Shown here: positions 16,794 to 25,452 of the stretch, one piece after another
Layout: each line of letters starts with the position of its first letter
How positions within the stretch are numbered: position 1 is the stretch's first letter
NCBI RefSeq assembly: GCF_030010235.1
Contig: NZ_JASCRS010000004.1
Span: 310,001 to 374,000, forward strand
Direction: 5' to 3'
DNA length: 64,000 nt
Source: Leucobacter sp. UT-8R-CII-1-4
GTDB lineage: Bacteria > Actinomycetota > Actinomycetes > Actinomycetales > Microbacteriaceae
Position numbers and translations under genes: made by a program
Notes under the pieces: generated by a model
Told to the model about the DNA's origin: nothing
Databases searched by the model: none
Seen by the model: only the letters and a program-made list of their open reading frames with translations

Positions 16794-19036
16794 CGATCCA
16801 ACAGAACGCCACGGATCCCCTTCAACTCGACATCTCCGGCATGACCTGCGCCGCATGCGCGGGTCGAGTCGAGCGCGCCTTGGGGCAACTCGAGGGGGTG
16901 ACGGCAAGTGTGAACTACGCGACAGAACGAGCGATTCTCACTGGGCTCTCACCCGACGAGGCCGATCTAGCAGTGCGTCGAGTGGAGAAGGCCGGATACG
17001 GGGCGCGCGTTCATGACGACGCCGACGACGCCTGGTCGAGACGCGCAACAGAGGTGAGGATCACATCCCTGCGGCGCAGACTCCTCGTCGCCGCGATCCT
17101 CACAGTTCCGCTCATGGACATCACGATCGTTCTCGCACTGGTTCCGGGCTGGCGCTTCCCCGGCTGGGAATGGCTCTGCATCATGCTCGCCCTGCCCATC
17201 GTTACCTGGGCAGCCTGGCCGTTCCACAAAGCCACACTCCGAAACCTACGCCACGGGAATGTCAGCATGGACACCCTCGTGTCACTCGGCATCGCAGCAT
17301 CGTTCGGCTGGGCGGTCACATCCCTTCTACTCGGTATCGGACAGGACGGGGCCGGATACTGGCTCGGCTTCGGTGTCACCCCGGAAGGAGCGAACTCCAT
17401 CTACCTCGATGTCGCTGCCGGCATGACGACATTCCAGCTCGCTGGGCGCTACTTCGAAACACGCTCCAGAAGAAAAGCGGGAGACGTGCTCGGCGCGCTG
17501 GGCCAGCTTGCGTCCACCCACGTGCGCATTACCCGAGACGGCAGCGAAAGCATCGAACCTGCCGCGTCTCTGCGGGTCGGCGATACTTTCGTAGTTCTTC
17601 CAGGCGAGACGATACCTGCGGACGGCACGATCAGTGCCGGATACGCATCAGTGGACACCAGTATGTTGACAGGGGAACCTGTCCCGAAAGACCTCAGTCC
17701 AGGAGACAACGTCGTCGGTGGCACTATCAGCACCAACGGAAGACTCGAAGTATGTGCAACTTCAGTTGGAGCGCACACCCAACTCGCGCAGATGGCCGCC
17801 CTCGCCGAACAAGCCCAATCCCGTAAAGCTCGAGTACAGACACTCGTAGACCGCATCACCACCTACTTCGTTCCAGCAGTCATCGCTCTCGCGATTCTCG
17901 TCACACTCGCCTGGATGCTTGCAGGCACCGCGTTTCAAGACGCCTTCGGCATCGGCATCGCCGTCCTGATCATTGCCTGCCCCTGTGCACTCGGCCTCGC
18001 AACGCCCACTGCACTCATGGTAGGTATCGGTAGAGGCGCCAGCCTCGGTATCCTCGTCAAAGGACAAGACGCACTCGAGGCAAGCGGCACCATCACCACC
18101 GTCGTTCTGGACAAGACCGGCACACTGACTGCTGGCACCATGACAGTGACGGGCACAGCCACCCCGGAACACATCCAAGAACACGATTTGCTCCGTGTCG
18201 CAGCCTCAGTCGAACAGGGCTCAGAGCACATCATTGCCCGCGCAATCATGTCCGCAGCTAAGAAGCAAATTGCGGATCTGGAGGCCGCGACTGACTTCAA
18301 TATCGTTCCCGGGAAGGGAGCGACAGCGACGGTCTCTGACAAACTCGCGATTGTCGGCAACAGGGCGCTTCTGGCCGAGCATGGCGTAGCCCTGAACTTC
18401 AACGAACCGAATGGGACAGAACTTCACGAGAATCCCGCCGAGACCACGGTGTTTGTCGCGGTCGATGGGAAGCTGATCGGCGCTATCAACCTCGCCGATA
18501 CCATCAAGCCTGGGGCCAAGAAGGCCGTCGAAGCTCTCCGGAAGCAGGGACTTAAAACCGTGCTCCTCACCGGTGACTCCAAGGCCGCAGGCGACTACAC
18601 CGCCTCACTACTCGGAATCGACACCGTCCTCAGTGAGGTCCTTCCTGCCGACAAAGCCGAAGCCGTGCGCGCCCTCCAGACCCAAGGGGAACGGGTCGCA
18701 ATGGTCGGCGACGGCATCAATGACGCCGTCGCGCTCGCCGCCGCAGACCTCGGTCTCGCGATGGTCAGTGGCTCCGACATCGCCCTCAAATCCGCAGATG
18801 TCATCCTAGTTCGAGACGATCTTGCAGTCATCCCGGATGCCATCGCACTCTCCCGAAAGACGTTGAAAACGATTCGGGTAAACCTTGTCTGGGCATTCGG
18901 ATACAACGTTGCTGCGATTCCGATCGCTGCAGCTGGGTTCTTGAACCCGCTCATTGCTGCCGGGGCGATGGCATTGTCTTCAGTTCTCGTCGTCTACAAC
19001 AGCCTTCGACTCCAGAGTTTTCTAAGCTCTCGCTGA
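16790..19036 (+). CDS. copA: CopA-type P1B copper-exporting ATPase
   Basis: The protein has 748 residues. An N-terminal HMA domain with GMTCAAC (17-23) precedes eight expected membrane helices. The transport motif CPC (about 397-399) is in CPCALGLATP, the phosphorylation site is DKTGTLT (about 440-446), and GDGINDAVAL lies near 640. Helix-7/8 signatures (WAFGYN and ALSSVLVVYNS) mark it as a P1B-1 Cu(I) pump. It removes cytoplasmic copper using ATP. One oddity is that the nucleotide-domain motif usually written SEHPLA reads SEHIIA here, so the conserved proline is lost. It is coupled to the preceding gene by a 4-bp overlap. Confidence 0.93.
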   Translation: MTIQQNATDPLQLDISGMTCAACAGRVERALGQLEGVTASVNYATERAILTGLSPDEADLAVRRVEKAGYGARVHDDADDAWSRRATEVRITSLRRRLLVAAILTVPLMDITIVLALVPGWRFPGWEWLCIMLALPIVTWAAWPFHKATLRNLRHGNVSMDTLVSLGIAASFGWAVTSLLLGIGQDGAGYWLGFGVTPEGANSIYLDVAAGMTTFQLAGRYFETRSRRKAGDVLGALGQLASTHVRITRDGSESIEPAASLRVGDTFVVLPGETIPADGTISAGYASVDTSMLTGEPVPKDLSPGDNVVGGTISTNGRLEVCATSVGAHTQLAQMAALAEQAQSRKARVQTLVDRITTYFVPAVIALAILVTLAWMLAGTAFQDAFGIGIAVLIIACPCALGLATPTALMVGIGRGASLGILVKGQDALEASGTITTVVLDKTGTLTAGTMTVTGTATPEHIQEHDLLRVAASVEQGSEHIIARAIMSAAKKQIADLEAATDFNIVPGKGATATVSDKLAIVGNRALLAEHGVALNFNEPNGTELHENPAETTVFVAVDGKLIGAINLADTIKPGAKKAVEALRKQGLKTVLLTGDSKAAGDYTASLLGIDTVLSEVLPADKAEAVRALQTQGERVAMVGDGINDAVALAAADLGLAMVSGSDIALKSADVILVRDDLAVIPDAIALSRKTLKTIRVNLVWAFGYNVAAIPIAAAGFLNPLIAAGAMALSSVLVVYNSLRLQSFLSSR

Positions 19037-19100
19037 GTTGCCTCAAGTATCTGCCGTGCGTACGCGCGGAAGATCTCATAGGTCGAGAGCTTGATCTCAG

Positions 19101-20123
19101 ATGGAGATGCGCACCAGGGGACGAGGGCGACACCGAAACAGACCTTTCTATGCAGCGACCACGGTACACAATAGAGAAGTTGCCCCGGCTGCATATGACT
19201 ACGTCAAGTTTCTTGTGGTTCGAAGTGGGCAAGCGAGACTGCTGAGCGAGCGCGATGAATACCATGTTGCCGTCGGCGATATAGCGATTATCGGCCCAAA
19301 CACACTTTGCGGAGCCATACCTCAAGAGTCGGTCTCGGCAACGACCGTGTACGTCAATGAGGACTACGTAGTCGACCAACTGTTCTGGCAGCATACTGAC
19401 AAGTTCATTACTCGCAGAGACGTCATCTGGTTTATCGAAACGCATTACCCTGAACCAATTCAGCTGATTCGTTTCGGGGAGCAAGCTGTAATGAGTCTCT
19501 CGCGAATCTTGGATGAACTTGCAAGCCTCAGCGAGGAAGGAGATTCTGAAAGAAGATTTCATCGATTCCAAGCACTGCTTTCAACCTTTCTTGACGAAGT
19601 AATTCCAGCTTTGAAAGCCCGCAATGAACCGACTGATCGCGCCGAGAACGGTGCTCAGAATTCCGCCACTCTTCATCGCCAGATTTACCGTCCCACAAGA
19701 CCTGAGGCGCGTAGTGTGGCGGATCAGCTGCGCAGGAATGTCTCGCGCCGTTGGACTCTAAGCGAGCTTGCCAAATCCGTTCATCTTTCAGAATCCCAGT
19801 TGCGGCGTGTTTTTATTGAGGCCTATGGAAAGACACCGTCTGCCTTCTTGACGGTGCTCAGAACTGATCGCATGGCGGACTTGCTACGACAAACAGATCT
19901 GCCCATCTCTCGTATTTGCCGAGAAGTTGGATGGGAGGACCCCGCCTACGGCTCGTTGCAATTTCGGCGACGAGTGGGGGTCAATCCACAGCGCTATCGC
20001 AGAAACTATCGGCTAACCCAGCCTGTTCAATCTACGACAGAAGCGCCATGTTTCTCAGATGAAACTGCCACGAAGGACAGAATTCCAAGACCTTCCTTTG
20101 ACCAGGTGGTAAACCAAGGCTGA
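19101..20123 (+). CDS. AraC-family transcriptional regulator
   Basis: The 340-residue protein has an N-terminal cupin-like sensing region (about 15-110, with LVVRSGQARLLSERDEYHVA) and a C-terminal double HTH (about 205-315). The first helix pair is WTLSELAKSVHLSESQLRRVF. The second contains ISRICREVGWEDPAYGSLQF followed by the family tail FRRRVGVNPQRYRR. It probably activates nearby genes in response to a small molecule. Its codon use is visibly more AT-rich than both neighbouring blocks, suggesting separate acquisition. It stands between the copA operon and the conjugation genes. The start is weakly supported because no clear ribosome site precedes 19101. Confidence 0.8.
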   Translation: MEMRTRGRGRHRNRPFYAATTVHNREVAPAAYDYVKFLVVRSGQARLLSERDEYHVAVGDIAIIGPNTLCGAIPQESVSATTVYVNEDYVVDQLFWQHTDKFITRRDVIWFIETHYPEPIQLIRFGEQAVMSLSRILDELASLSEEGDSERRFHRFQALLSTFLDEVIPALKARNEPTDRAENGAQNSATLHRQIYRPTRPEARSVADQLRRNVSRRWTLSELAKSVHLSESQLRRVFIEAYGKTPSAFLTVLRTDRMADLLRQTDLPISRICREVGWEDPAYGSLQFRRRVGVNPQRYRRNYRLTQPVQSTTEAPCFSDETATKDRIPRPSFDQVVNQG

Positions 20124-20140
20124 CCACGTCGGGTTCAGTG

Positions 20141-20222
20141 ATGCACCTGACGGTCGCTCACAAACTTGTCCGTCGTCCGTCTCGATTGCGTCTCCTGAGT
20201 CCCTTCGCGCACCTTCTGGTCG
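20141..20222 (+). repeat. Leader motif copies upstream of the ArdC-like gene
   Basis: ATGCACCTGACGGTCG (20141-20156) and GCGCACCTTCTGGTCG (20207-20222) are two variants of a motif that recurs through the conjugation region (GGTGCACCTG-N-CTGG). The second lies 47 bp before the ArdC start. An open frame starting at 20141 overlaps the start of that gene and could be a leader, but is probably fortuitous. Confidence 0.5.
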
Positions 20223-20268
20223 CAGAGGTCACCCGCCGTGTGCGGGTACCTGCGGAAGGAGGACGGCG

Positions 20269-21351
20269 ATGGCAACCAGCGAGGAAGGGCGGGCGGCGCG
20301 GGATGCGAAGCTCGACGCCCTGCATGAACAGCTCACCGGCGCGGTGGAGTCGTTGGTGTCGGGTGAGGACTGGAAGCAGGCGTTGGAGTTTGCGGCTCGG
20401 TTTCGTGCTCGTTCGTTCAACAACACGCTGCTGATCTTCGTGCAGCATCAGGCGGCGTTTGAGGCGGGCCGGGTGCCGGAGCCGGTGCCGTCGTATGTGG
20501 CGGGGTTCAAACAGTGGCAGGCGCTCGGCCGGCAGGTCGAGAAGGGCCAGTCGGGGTACATGATCCTCGCCCCGGTGACGGGGAGGTTCGCGTCGTTCAC
20601 GCCGAAGGTGGCGGAGTCGTGGCGCAGGCTCGGCAGGTTCGAGAAACCGAAACCGGGTGAGGCGGTGCGCTCCCGCATGGTCGGCGTCCGACCCGCCTAC
20701 GTCTGGGATGCCTCCCAAACCGCCGGCGACCCGATCCCCGCACCACCCTCGCCACGGCTGCTGGAAGGCGAAGCTCCCGATGGGCTCTGGGAGGGCATCG
20801 CACGGCTCGTGGAGGCGGAGGGGTTCAGGGTGTTGCGGGTGCCGCATGAGGGCATGATCCACGGCGCGAACGGTCTCACTGATTTCGGTGCGCGGACGGT
20901 TGCGGTGCGGGAGAACATGCCCGAGGCGGCGCAGGTGAAGACCCTCGTCCACGAGTTCGCCCACGTTCTCCTGCACGGCCCAGACAACGCCGATGCGACG
21001 GGGCATCGCGGGATTGGAGAGGTGGAGGCGGATTCGGTGGCGTTGATGGTCGTCGCAGCGCACGGCATGGACACCAGCGACTACACGGTCCCGTATGTGT
21101 CGGGGTGGGCGGCGACGGTGCCGGAGAAGTCCCCGGTCGAAGTCGTCCAAGCCACCGGCGAACGAGTCCGCAAAACCTCAGCAGTCATTCTCGACCAGCT
21201 GCCCACCGTGCAGATCAGCAACGGCGACCCTCCCGGCCTCACCCGCGAAACCCCAGCGAAGAAACGCCCCGAGCCTGCGGTCGAGACGACTGCTGATCCC
21301 TTGGCGGAGGAGCCGCGCCGCGCCGTGGCGTCGTCGGTGAGGAGCCTGTGA
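20269..21351 (+). CDS. ArdC-like antirestriction protein with zincin protease domain
   Basis: The protein has 360 residues. The N-terminal half (about 1-130) matches the ArdC single-stranded-DNA-binding domain: SFNNTLLIFVQHQ, GFKQWQALGRQVEKGQSGYMILAPV. The C-terminal half carries the zinc protease motif HEFAH (228-232) with a downstream glutamate in EVEADSVA, as in ArdC and IrrE-like proteins. ArdC proteins enter the recipient with the transferred strand and protect it from restriction. The strong ribosome site GGAAGGAGG precedes the ATG. The stop overlaps the start of the primase-polymerase gene. The long tail (about 285-360) looks disordered. Confidence 0.87.
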   Translation: MATSEEGRAARDAKLDALHEQLTGAVESLVSGEDWKQALEFAARFRARSFNNTLLIFVQHQAAFEAGRVPEPVPSYVAGFKQWQALGRQVEKGQSGYMILAPVTGRFASFTPKVAESWRRLGRFEKPKPGEAVRSRMVGVRPAYVWDASQTAGDPIPAPPSPRLLEGEAPDGLWEGIARLVEAEGFRVLRVPHEGMIHGANGLTDFGARTVAVRENMPEAAQVKTLVHEFAHVLLHGPDNADATGHRGIGEVEADSVALMVVAAHGMDTSDYTVPYVSGWAATVPEKSPVEVVQATGERVRKTSAVILDQLPTVQISNGDPPGLTRETPAKKRPEPAVETTADPLAEEPRRAVASSVRSL

Positions 21352-22256
21352 TGGGTGCCGTTGATCTGTTCTCCGAAGTCGGCGGGATGCCGCTCTCCGA
21401 GGCGGCGGCGCGGTTCGCTGCGGCTGGGGTGCCGGTGTTCCCGTGCGTGCCGGGTGAGAAGCGTCCGCTCGTGGCCCGTGGGTTCCATGACGCGACCGCT
21501 GATCCTGGGCAGGTTGCGGCGTGGTGGTCGAGGTGGCCGTCCGCGAACATCGGCATCCCCACCGGTGCCGCATCCGGGGTCGAGGTCGTCGATGTCGACG
21601 TGCACGCGACCGGCACCGGGTTCCCCGCTTTCCGCGAAGCGCACCGCGAAGGGTATGCGGCGGGGTGGGCGGCGCTCGTGCGCACCCCCTCCGGCGGGCT
21701 CCACGCCTACTATCCGGCGCACCCGGATCGTGCGCAGTCGTCGTGGCAGGCGGCACGGGCGCATGTCGATTTCCGGGGTGACGGCGGCTACATCATCGCC
21801 CCGCCATCGAAGGTGCTGCGCCCTGGCGGGGCGCGAGCGCCGTACCGGCTCATCGTCACATCAGGCGACATCCCGGTGCCGGTGGATGCGGCACGGCTGC
21901 GCGAGTTCCTGGACCCGCGCACCCTGATCCCGATGGGCCGTGCGCGTACTGCTCGGTTGGAGCGGCGGGGGGCGGATGCGAAGGTGCTTGCCGGTTGGGT
22001 GGCGGGGCGTGGTGAGGGTGAGCGGAACCGTGGCCTGTTCTGGGCTGCCTGCCGTCTCGCCGAATCAGGCACCCCGCCGGCTGCGACTCTCGAAGCGCTG
22101 GGTCCTGCGGCTGAGCATGCAGGGCTGGGGTCGCGGGAGATCATGGCGACGATCCGCTCCGCCTACCGCACCGACCGCACCGCACCCCGCGCTGCGGAGC
22201 CCGTGGCGGATGAGCGGCGTGTGGTGCGCGGGTCACCGGGGCGGGTGATCTCATGA
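21348..22256 (+). CDS. Bifunctional DNA primase/polymerase (Prim-Pol) domain protein
   Basis: The protein has 302 residues. The Prim-Pol N-terminal domain spans about 12-190, with FAAAGVPVFPCVPGEKRPL, the acidic metal motif VVDVDVHATG, RTPSGGLHAYY and DFRGDGGYIIAPPS. These enzymes start and extend DNA strands in plasmid- and element-encoded replication. The remaining part (about 200-300) resembles the helical region seen after Prim-Pol, but no helicase domain follows. In a conjugative element it could prime the complementary strand in the recipient. It overlaps both neighbours by 4 bp. Confidence 0.88.
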   Translation: MMGAVDLFSEVGGMPLSEAAARFAAAGVPVFPCVPGEKRPLVARGFHDATADPGQVAAWWSRWPSANIGIPTGAASGVEVVDVDVHATGTGFPAFREAHREGYAAGWAALVRTPSGGLHAYYPAHPDRAQSSWQAARAHVDFRGDGGYIIAPPSKVLRPGGARAPYRLIVTSGDIPVPVDAARLREFLDPRTLIPMGRARTARLERRGADAKVLAGWVAGRGEGERNRGLFWAACRLAESGTPPAATLEALGPAAEHAGLGSREIMATIRSAYRTDRTAPRAAEPVADERRVVRGSPGRVIS

Positions 22257-22933
22257 ACCCCATCGAGGCTGTCTCGCCGCGGGGTCGCCGCTTGGCGGTG
22301 ATGACGGCGATCACGGGAACGGTGTTCATCGCCGCCGGCGCATTCTGGCTCAGCTTTACGGCGCTGGCTGATCTTGCGCGGCGGTCTGGGATTGATGACG
22401 GTCAGGCGTGGGCGTGGCCGTTGATCGTGGACGGCATCATCGTCGTCGCAACCGTCGCTGTCGTCGCCCTCGCCAGCCAGACCCGCCCGACGTGGTATCC
22501 GTGGACGCTGCTTGCTGCGGGGGCGGTGGTGTCGGTGACGGCGAATGCGATCCACGCGATCATCGCTGCCGACACCGACGTACCACCGATCTTGGCTGCG
22601 TCGGTCGCTGCGATCCCGCCGCTGGTACTGCTGTCGATCACGCACCTCACCGTCATCCTCACCCGCCCCACCACCGCGCGCGCCGCGAACGCGATCGAGG
22701 ATGCTTCGGTCGAAGCCGCCACTTCCTCACGGCCGGTCGTCGTGCCGGAAGTTGAGCCGGCGCAGGCAGTGGAGTTGCCGGTGGTGTCGGTGAGTGAGCG
22801 GCGGGCGGAGGCGACCCAGTTGCGGGAGGTGGAGGGGTGGTCGAACAAGAAGATCGCCCGGCACCTGGGCGTGCATCCCTCCACCGTCGGGCGCTGGTTC
22901 ACCCCAGCCATCAGCAAGGAGGAGACGTCATGA
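22253..22933 (+). CDS. DUF2637 membrane protein with C-terminal HTH (SpdB-like)
   Basis: The 226-residue protein has four predicted membrane helices in the first 140 residues, with the family motif WAWPLIVDGIIVVATVAVVAL and ANAIHAI. A linker follows, and a helix-turn-helix at the C-terminus reads WSNKKIARHLGVHPSTVGRWF. DUF2637 proteins are widespread on actinobacterial conjugative plasmids and are related to spread (Spd) proteins. The HTH suggests a membrane-bound DNA-binding role. It is coupled by 4-bp overlaps to the genes on both sides. Confidence 0.82.
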   Translation: MNPIEAVSPRGRRLAVMTAITGTVFIAAGAFWLSFTALADLARRSGIDDGQAWAWPLIVDGIIVVATVAVVALASQTRPTWYPWTLLAAGAVVSVTANAIHAIIAADTDVPPILAASVAAIPPLVLLSITHLTVILTRPTTARAANAIEDASVEAATSSRPVVVPEVEPAQAVELPVVSVSERRAEATQLREVEGWSNKKIARHLGVHPSTVGRWFTPAISKEETS

Positions 22934-23355
22934 ACGACAACGCAGAGACGAACCGCACCGAGCTGCCTGATGTGCGGCCCGAGGCGACCGAGGGTGCAGA
23001 GGCGGAGCGGTCGGCGTTTGCCGTGCACCGCGACCCCTCACTCACCACCCTCGGCGCTGATCCTGGTTCGCGGGTGGGGCGCGGGATCGCGTGGGTGCGT
23101 CCGACTGATCTGATCGCGTCGAGTACCGCCAGGATCGCGGGCCTCGGCATCAACTTTCAGACCGAGCTCGCGCACCGTGCCCGCCGCGCGGCGGGTCAGA
23201 CCTACCGGGCGACTCGGAATCATGCCCGTGACATCCGGGATCACCGAGCGGCACCTGCGGGGTCTGCGGTGTTCGAGTCGTTCGATGTGTTCGAGCCGCA
23301 GGATCGGCCGCGCTCCTCGTCGTGGTTGCGGCCATCTGGAATCGGGCTGGTGTGA
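22930..23355 (+). CDS. Hypothetical protein of the conjugative element
   Basis: I do not recognise this 141-residue protein. It is hydrophilic, with an acidic N-terminal part (ETNRTELPDVRPEATEGAEAERS) and a basic middle (AHRARRAAGQTYRATRNHARDIRDH) that could bind nucleic acid. It has no membrane segment. Its ATG overlaps the stop of the DUF2637 gene, and the next gene starts after a short leader carrying the recurrent motif. The tight packing supports it as a real gene. Confidence 0.6.
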   Translation: MNDNAETNRTELPDVRPEATEGAEAERSAFAVHRDPSLTTLGADPGSRVGRGIAWVRPTDLIASSTARIAGLGINFQTELAHRARRAAGQTYRATRNHARDIRDHRAAPAGSAVFESFDVFEPQDRPRSSSWLRPSGIGLV

Positions 23356-23402
23356 GCCGCCATGCGCAGAAGACGGTGGCGCGACGGGGTTGGTGGGGAG
23401 CC

Positions 23403-23420
23403 GGTGCGCACCTGCTTGTC
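23403..23420 (+). repeat. Leader motif copy, variant
   Basis: GTGCGCACCTGCTTGTCA is a variant of the recurrent leader motif, with two extra bases in GTGCGCACCTG. It ends 13 bp upstream of the next ATG and immediately abuts that gene's AGGAGG ribosome site. Confidence 0.45.
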
Positions 23421-23433
23421 AGGAGGTGCCACC

Positions 23434-24303
23434 ATGCCACAACGAAACACTCCACGCCGCGACGGTCGCGGGCGTGGGTTCGAGAACTCAGAACGACTCC
23501 GCGAACTCCTCACCCGCCTCAACACCGAAGGGCCCGACGCCTGGCGGAATGACCCGGCCGCCGCTGAACTCATGCGGCACGCGGCCGACAAGTACGCCGC
23601 CCTGGCCCGCAAGCACGGCCTCGATCCGTGGGAGGCGGCGACGGCGGCGTTCGAGGCGATGCGCACGCCCTCGGTGCGGCGGGCGGACGATCCCTGGGCG
23701 GTCATCACTCGCGCCGTGCAGATCACCTGTATCGCAGAAAGCCGCGCCAACGGGCTGCTGTGCTCCGTGCATCAAGCGCGCAGGCCCAGGTATTCGAGTT
23801 TCCATGACGCCGAACGCTTCTCCGACCGCGAAAACCCCCTTACCGACTATCACCCCGCGTTCCGCGCCGACCCCTTCGCAAACGATGACGACGACGGCGA
23901 AGACGACCGCGGGGAGGTGTCGGGGTCGACGGGGGTGGAGTCAGCGGTCGAGGACACGATCGCGTTGCTGTGCTGGTACGGGTGGGACCCAGAACTCGCC
24001 CGCGCCGCAGTCGAGTGCATCTGCGCACGCCTCGCAGAATCCATCTCCCGAGCAGGAGCATACGAGTCACTACGACGTGACCAGCACGCCCGCGCCCTGC
24101 TCGACATCCCCGCACCGTCCTGGTACCGGCTGCTGCGGATCATCCTCGGCGCCCCCGACCTACACCTGGCCGGTACGAACGCGGGCCGTGGGGTGTTGCT
24201 GCGGCTGCTGATCGGTGAGTCCTTGGCATACCTCATGGACGACACGGATTTGGGTGCGGCAATCAGAGTCGCAGCCCCCGGCGTGATGCGGGGCCGGTCA
24301 TGA
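23434..24303 (+). CDS. Hypothetical element protein, no recognised domain
   Basis: The protein has 289 residues from ATG 23434, chosen because AGGAGG lies 8 bp upstream. I recognise no family. The N-terminal half includes LRELLTRLNTEGPDAWRND and a helical stretch with WEAATAAFEAMRTP and WAVITRAVQITCIAESRANGLL, reminiscent of sigma-factor or RNA-polymerase-like helix bundles. An acidic linker (ANDDDDGEDDRGE) separates a C-terminal helical domain with LLCWYGWDPELARAAVECI and ARALLDIPAPSWYRLLRIILG. The second half looks like a DNA-binding-scaffold fold but has no diagnostic motif. It is translationally coupled to parB, so a role in element maintenance or transfer-origin recognition is plausible but unproven. 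Confidence 0.65.
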   Translation: MPQRNTPRRDGRGRGFENSERLRELLTRLNTEGPDAWRNDPAAAELMRHAADKYAALARKHGLDPWEAATAAFEAMRTPSVRRADDPWAVITRAVQITCIAESRANGLLCSVHQARRPRYSSFHDAERFSDRENPLTDYHPAFRADPFANDDDDGEDDRGEVSGSTGVESAVEDTIALLCWYGWDPELARAAVECICARLAESISRAGAYESLRRDQHARALLDIPAPSWYRLLRIILGAPDLHLAGTNAGRGVLLRLLIGESLAYLMDDTDLGAAIRVAAPGVMRGRS

Positions 24304-25376
24304 GCGAGCCGGGGCATATCGAGCTGGAGCGTGCCGTGGATTCGATCTGGGCCGGCCGCCGTCACCGCGAAGACTACGGCGACCTCGACTCGCTGGTGGA
24401 GTCGATCGCTCGGGATGGGCTGTTGCAGCCGATCACGATCACCCCAGACGGGATGCTGATCTGCGGTGCCCGGCGTTTGGCCGCGATCCGCCGGCTCGGG
24501 TGGAAGACGGTGAACGTGTGGGTGCGCTCCGGTATCTCTACGACCCTCGGGCAGCTCCTCGCCGAACAGGACGACAACCTCCTACACAAGCCCCTCACCC
24601 GCACGGAGGAAGCCACCCTCTACGCCGAGCTGAAAGCTCTCATGGTCGAGGATGCGACTGGCCGGCAGGAAGCGTCACGGTTCACTTCGAAACAGGAAAA
24701 CCCCAGGTCACACGGTGGGGCCACGGTGGCCCCACCGTCGGCTGGGGGTATCGGGAAGACCCGCGAGCAGGCCGCGCTTATGGTCACCGGCCGCAACGCG
24801 TACACCTCGCTTGAACGCATCAACGAGTTGCAGCATCTCGCCGCTGACCTTGCACAGCCCGACGACGTAAAGCGGCGGGCGCGGGAGGAGCTTGACCGGA
24901 TCGATGCGGGCGGGTCGATCACCGGAGCGCAGCATCGTATCCGCGCCGCGCAATCCCTTGCGGAACTCGACGCCCTCGCGGGCGACCCTGGACAACCGGC
25001 AGGCATCCGCGACGCCGCCGCCGCAGGAGCTGCCCGTCTTCGCGAGCTCGCAGACACGGCGCGGCCTGCGGACCTGGAACGTCTCGCGGAACTCGCTGTC
25101 GAGCGTGCGAAGTCTGCGACGAAGAAGCGCCCCGCCCAGCTCGCATCAGCACGGCTCCACGCTGTCGAAGAGCAGCCGCGGGAGTTCCTGCCGGTGCGGT
25201 CGTTCGTCTACCTCTGGGATGAGCTCTCCACCTGGACCGAACGCTACGACCCCGAAACCATCGGCCCGGCCTTGTCGGGTGAGCAGTGGGCGATGTTCGA
25301 GAACGCCGTCACCGCGACCATCGCGTTCCTGGATACCGTCCGCATTGCACGAAACGTGCGCCGCGAAACCGCCTGA
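24300..25376 (+). CDS. ParB/Spo0J-family protein
   Basis: The protein has 358 residues. The ParB N-terminal domain spans about 7-95, with DLDSLVESIARDGLLQPITI, then GARRLAAIRRLG (the family's GxRR box, positions about 57-68) and the EQDDN segment. A linker near 125-150 (HGGATVAPPSAGG) leads into a central HTH region (GKTREQAALMVTG) and a helical C-terminal half. No ParA is nearby. Lone ParB proteins on conjugative elements serve in partition, regulation or transfer-origin binding. A 12-bp perfect inverted repeat lies within the linker-coding part. It overlaps the upstream gene by 4 bp. Confidence 0.85.
   Translation: MSEPGHIELERAVDSIWAGRRHREDYGDLDSLVESIARDGLLQPITITPDGMLICGARRLAAIRRLGWKTVNVWVRSGISTTLGQLLAEQDDNLLHKPLTRTEEATLYAELKALMVEDATGRQEASRFTSKQENPRSHGGATVAPPSAGGIGKTREQAALMVTGRNAYTSLERINELQHLAADLAQPDDVKRRAREELDRIDAGGSITGAQHRIRAAQSLAELDALAGDPGQPAGIRDAAAAGAARLRELADTARPADLERLAELAVERAKSATKKRPAQLASARLHAVEEQPREFLPVRSFVYLWDELSTWTERYDPETIGPALSGEQWAMFENAVTATIAFLDTVRIARNVRRETA
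24712..24738. repeat. Perfect 12-bp inverted repeat inside the parB-like gene
   Basis: Arms ACGGTGGGGCCA (24712-24723) and TGGCCCCACCGT (24727-24738) surround the 3-bp centre CGG. It codes for the low-complexity linker of ParB, where protein constraint should be weak. It could be a ParB binding site (parS) or another cis site; this is inference. Confidence 0.5.
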
Positions 25377-25407
25377 ACCCTCCGCCGCCTCCCTGCTGAG
25401 TGTCTTG

Positions 25408-25424
25408 GTGCACCTGTCTGGTGA
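25408..25424 (+). repeat. Leader motif copy before the VirB8-like gene
   Basis: GTGCACCTGTCTGGTGA is preceded by GG, so the palindrome GGTGCACC is complete apart from the first base pair context. It lies 29 bp before the ATG at 25453. It is in frame with that ATG, so a GTG start here would add 15 residues; the distance to the ribosome site GGACACCAGG favours the ATG. Confidence 0.6.
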
Positions 25425-25452
25425 TCCGAATCTCGTCGGGAAGGACACCAGG

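Noticed and set aside
1..20123. Left attachment site of the conjugative element
   Set aside because: I looked for a second copy of the tRNA-Pro 3' end and saw none; a computed search could still find a degenerate one.
20138..20434. 98-residue frame containing the first leader motif copy
   Set aside because: It overlaps the start of the ArdC-like gene in another frame and becomes Arg-rich; it is probably not translated.
20158..21150. Long antisense open frame opposite the ArdC-like gene
   Set aside because: It is a high-GC shadow with Arg/His-rich composition and no domain; the sense strand has clear motifs.
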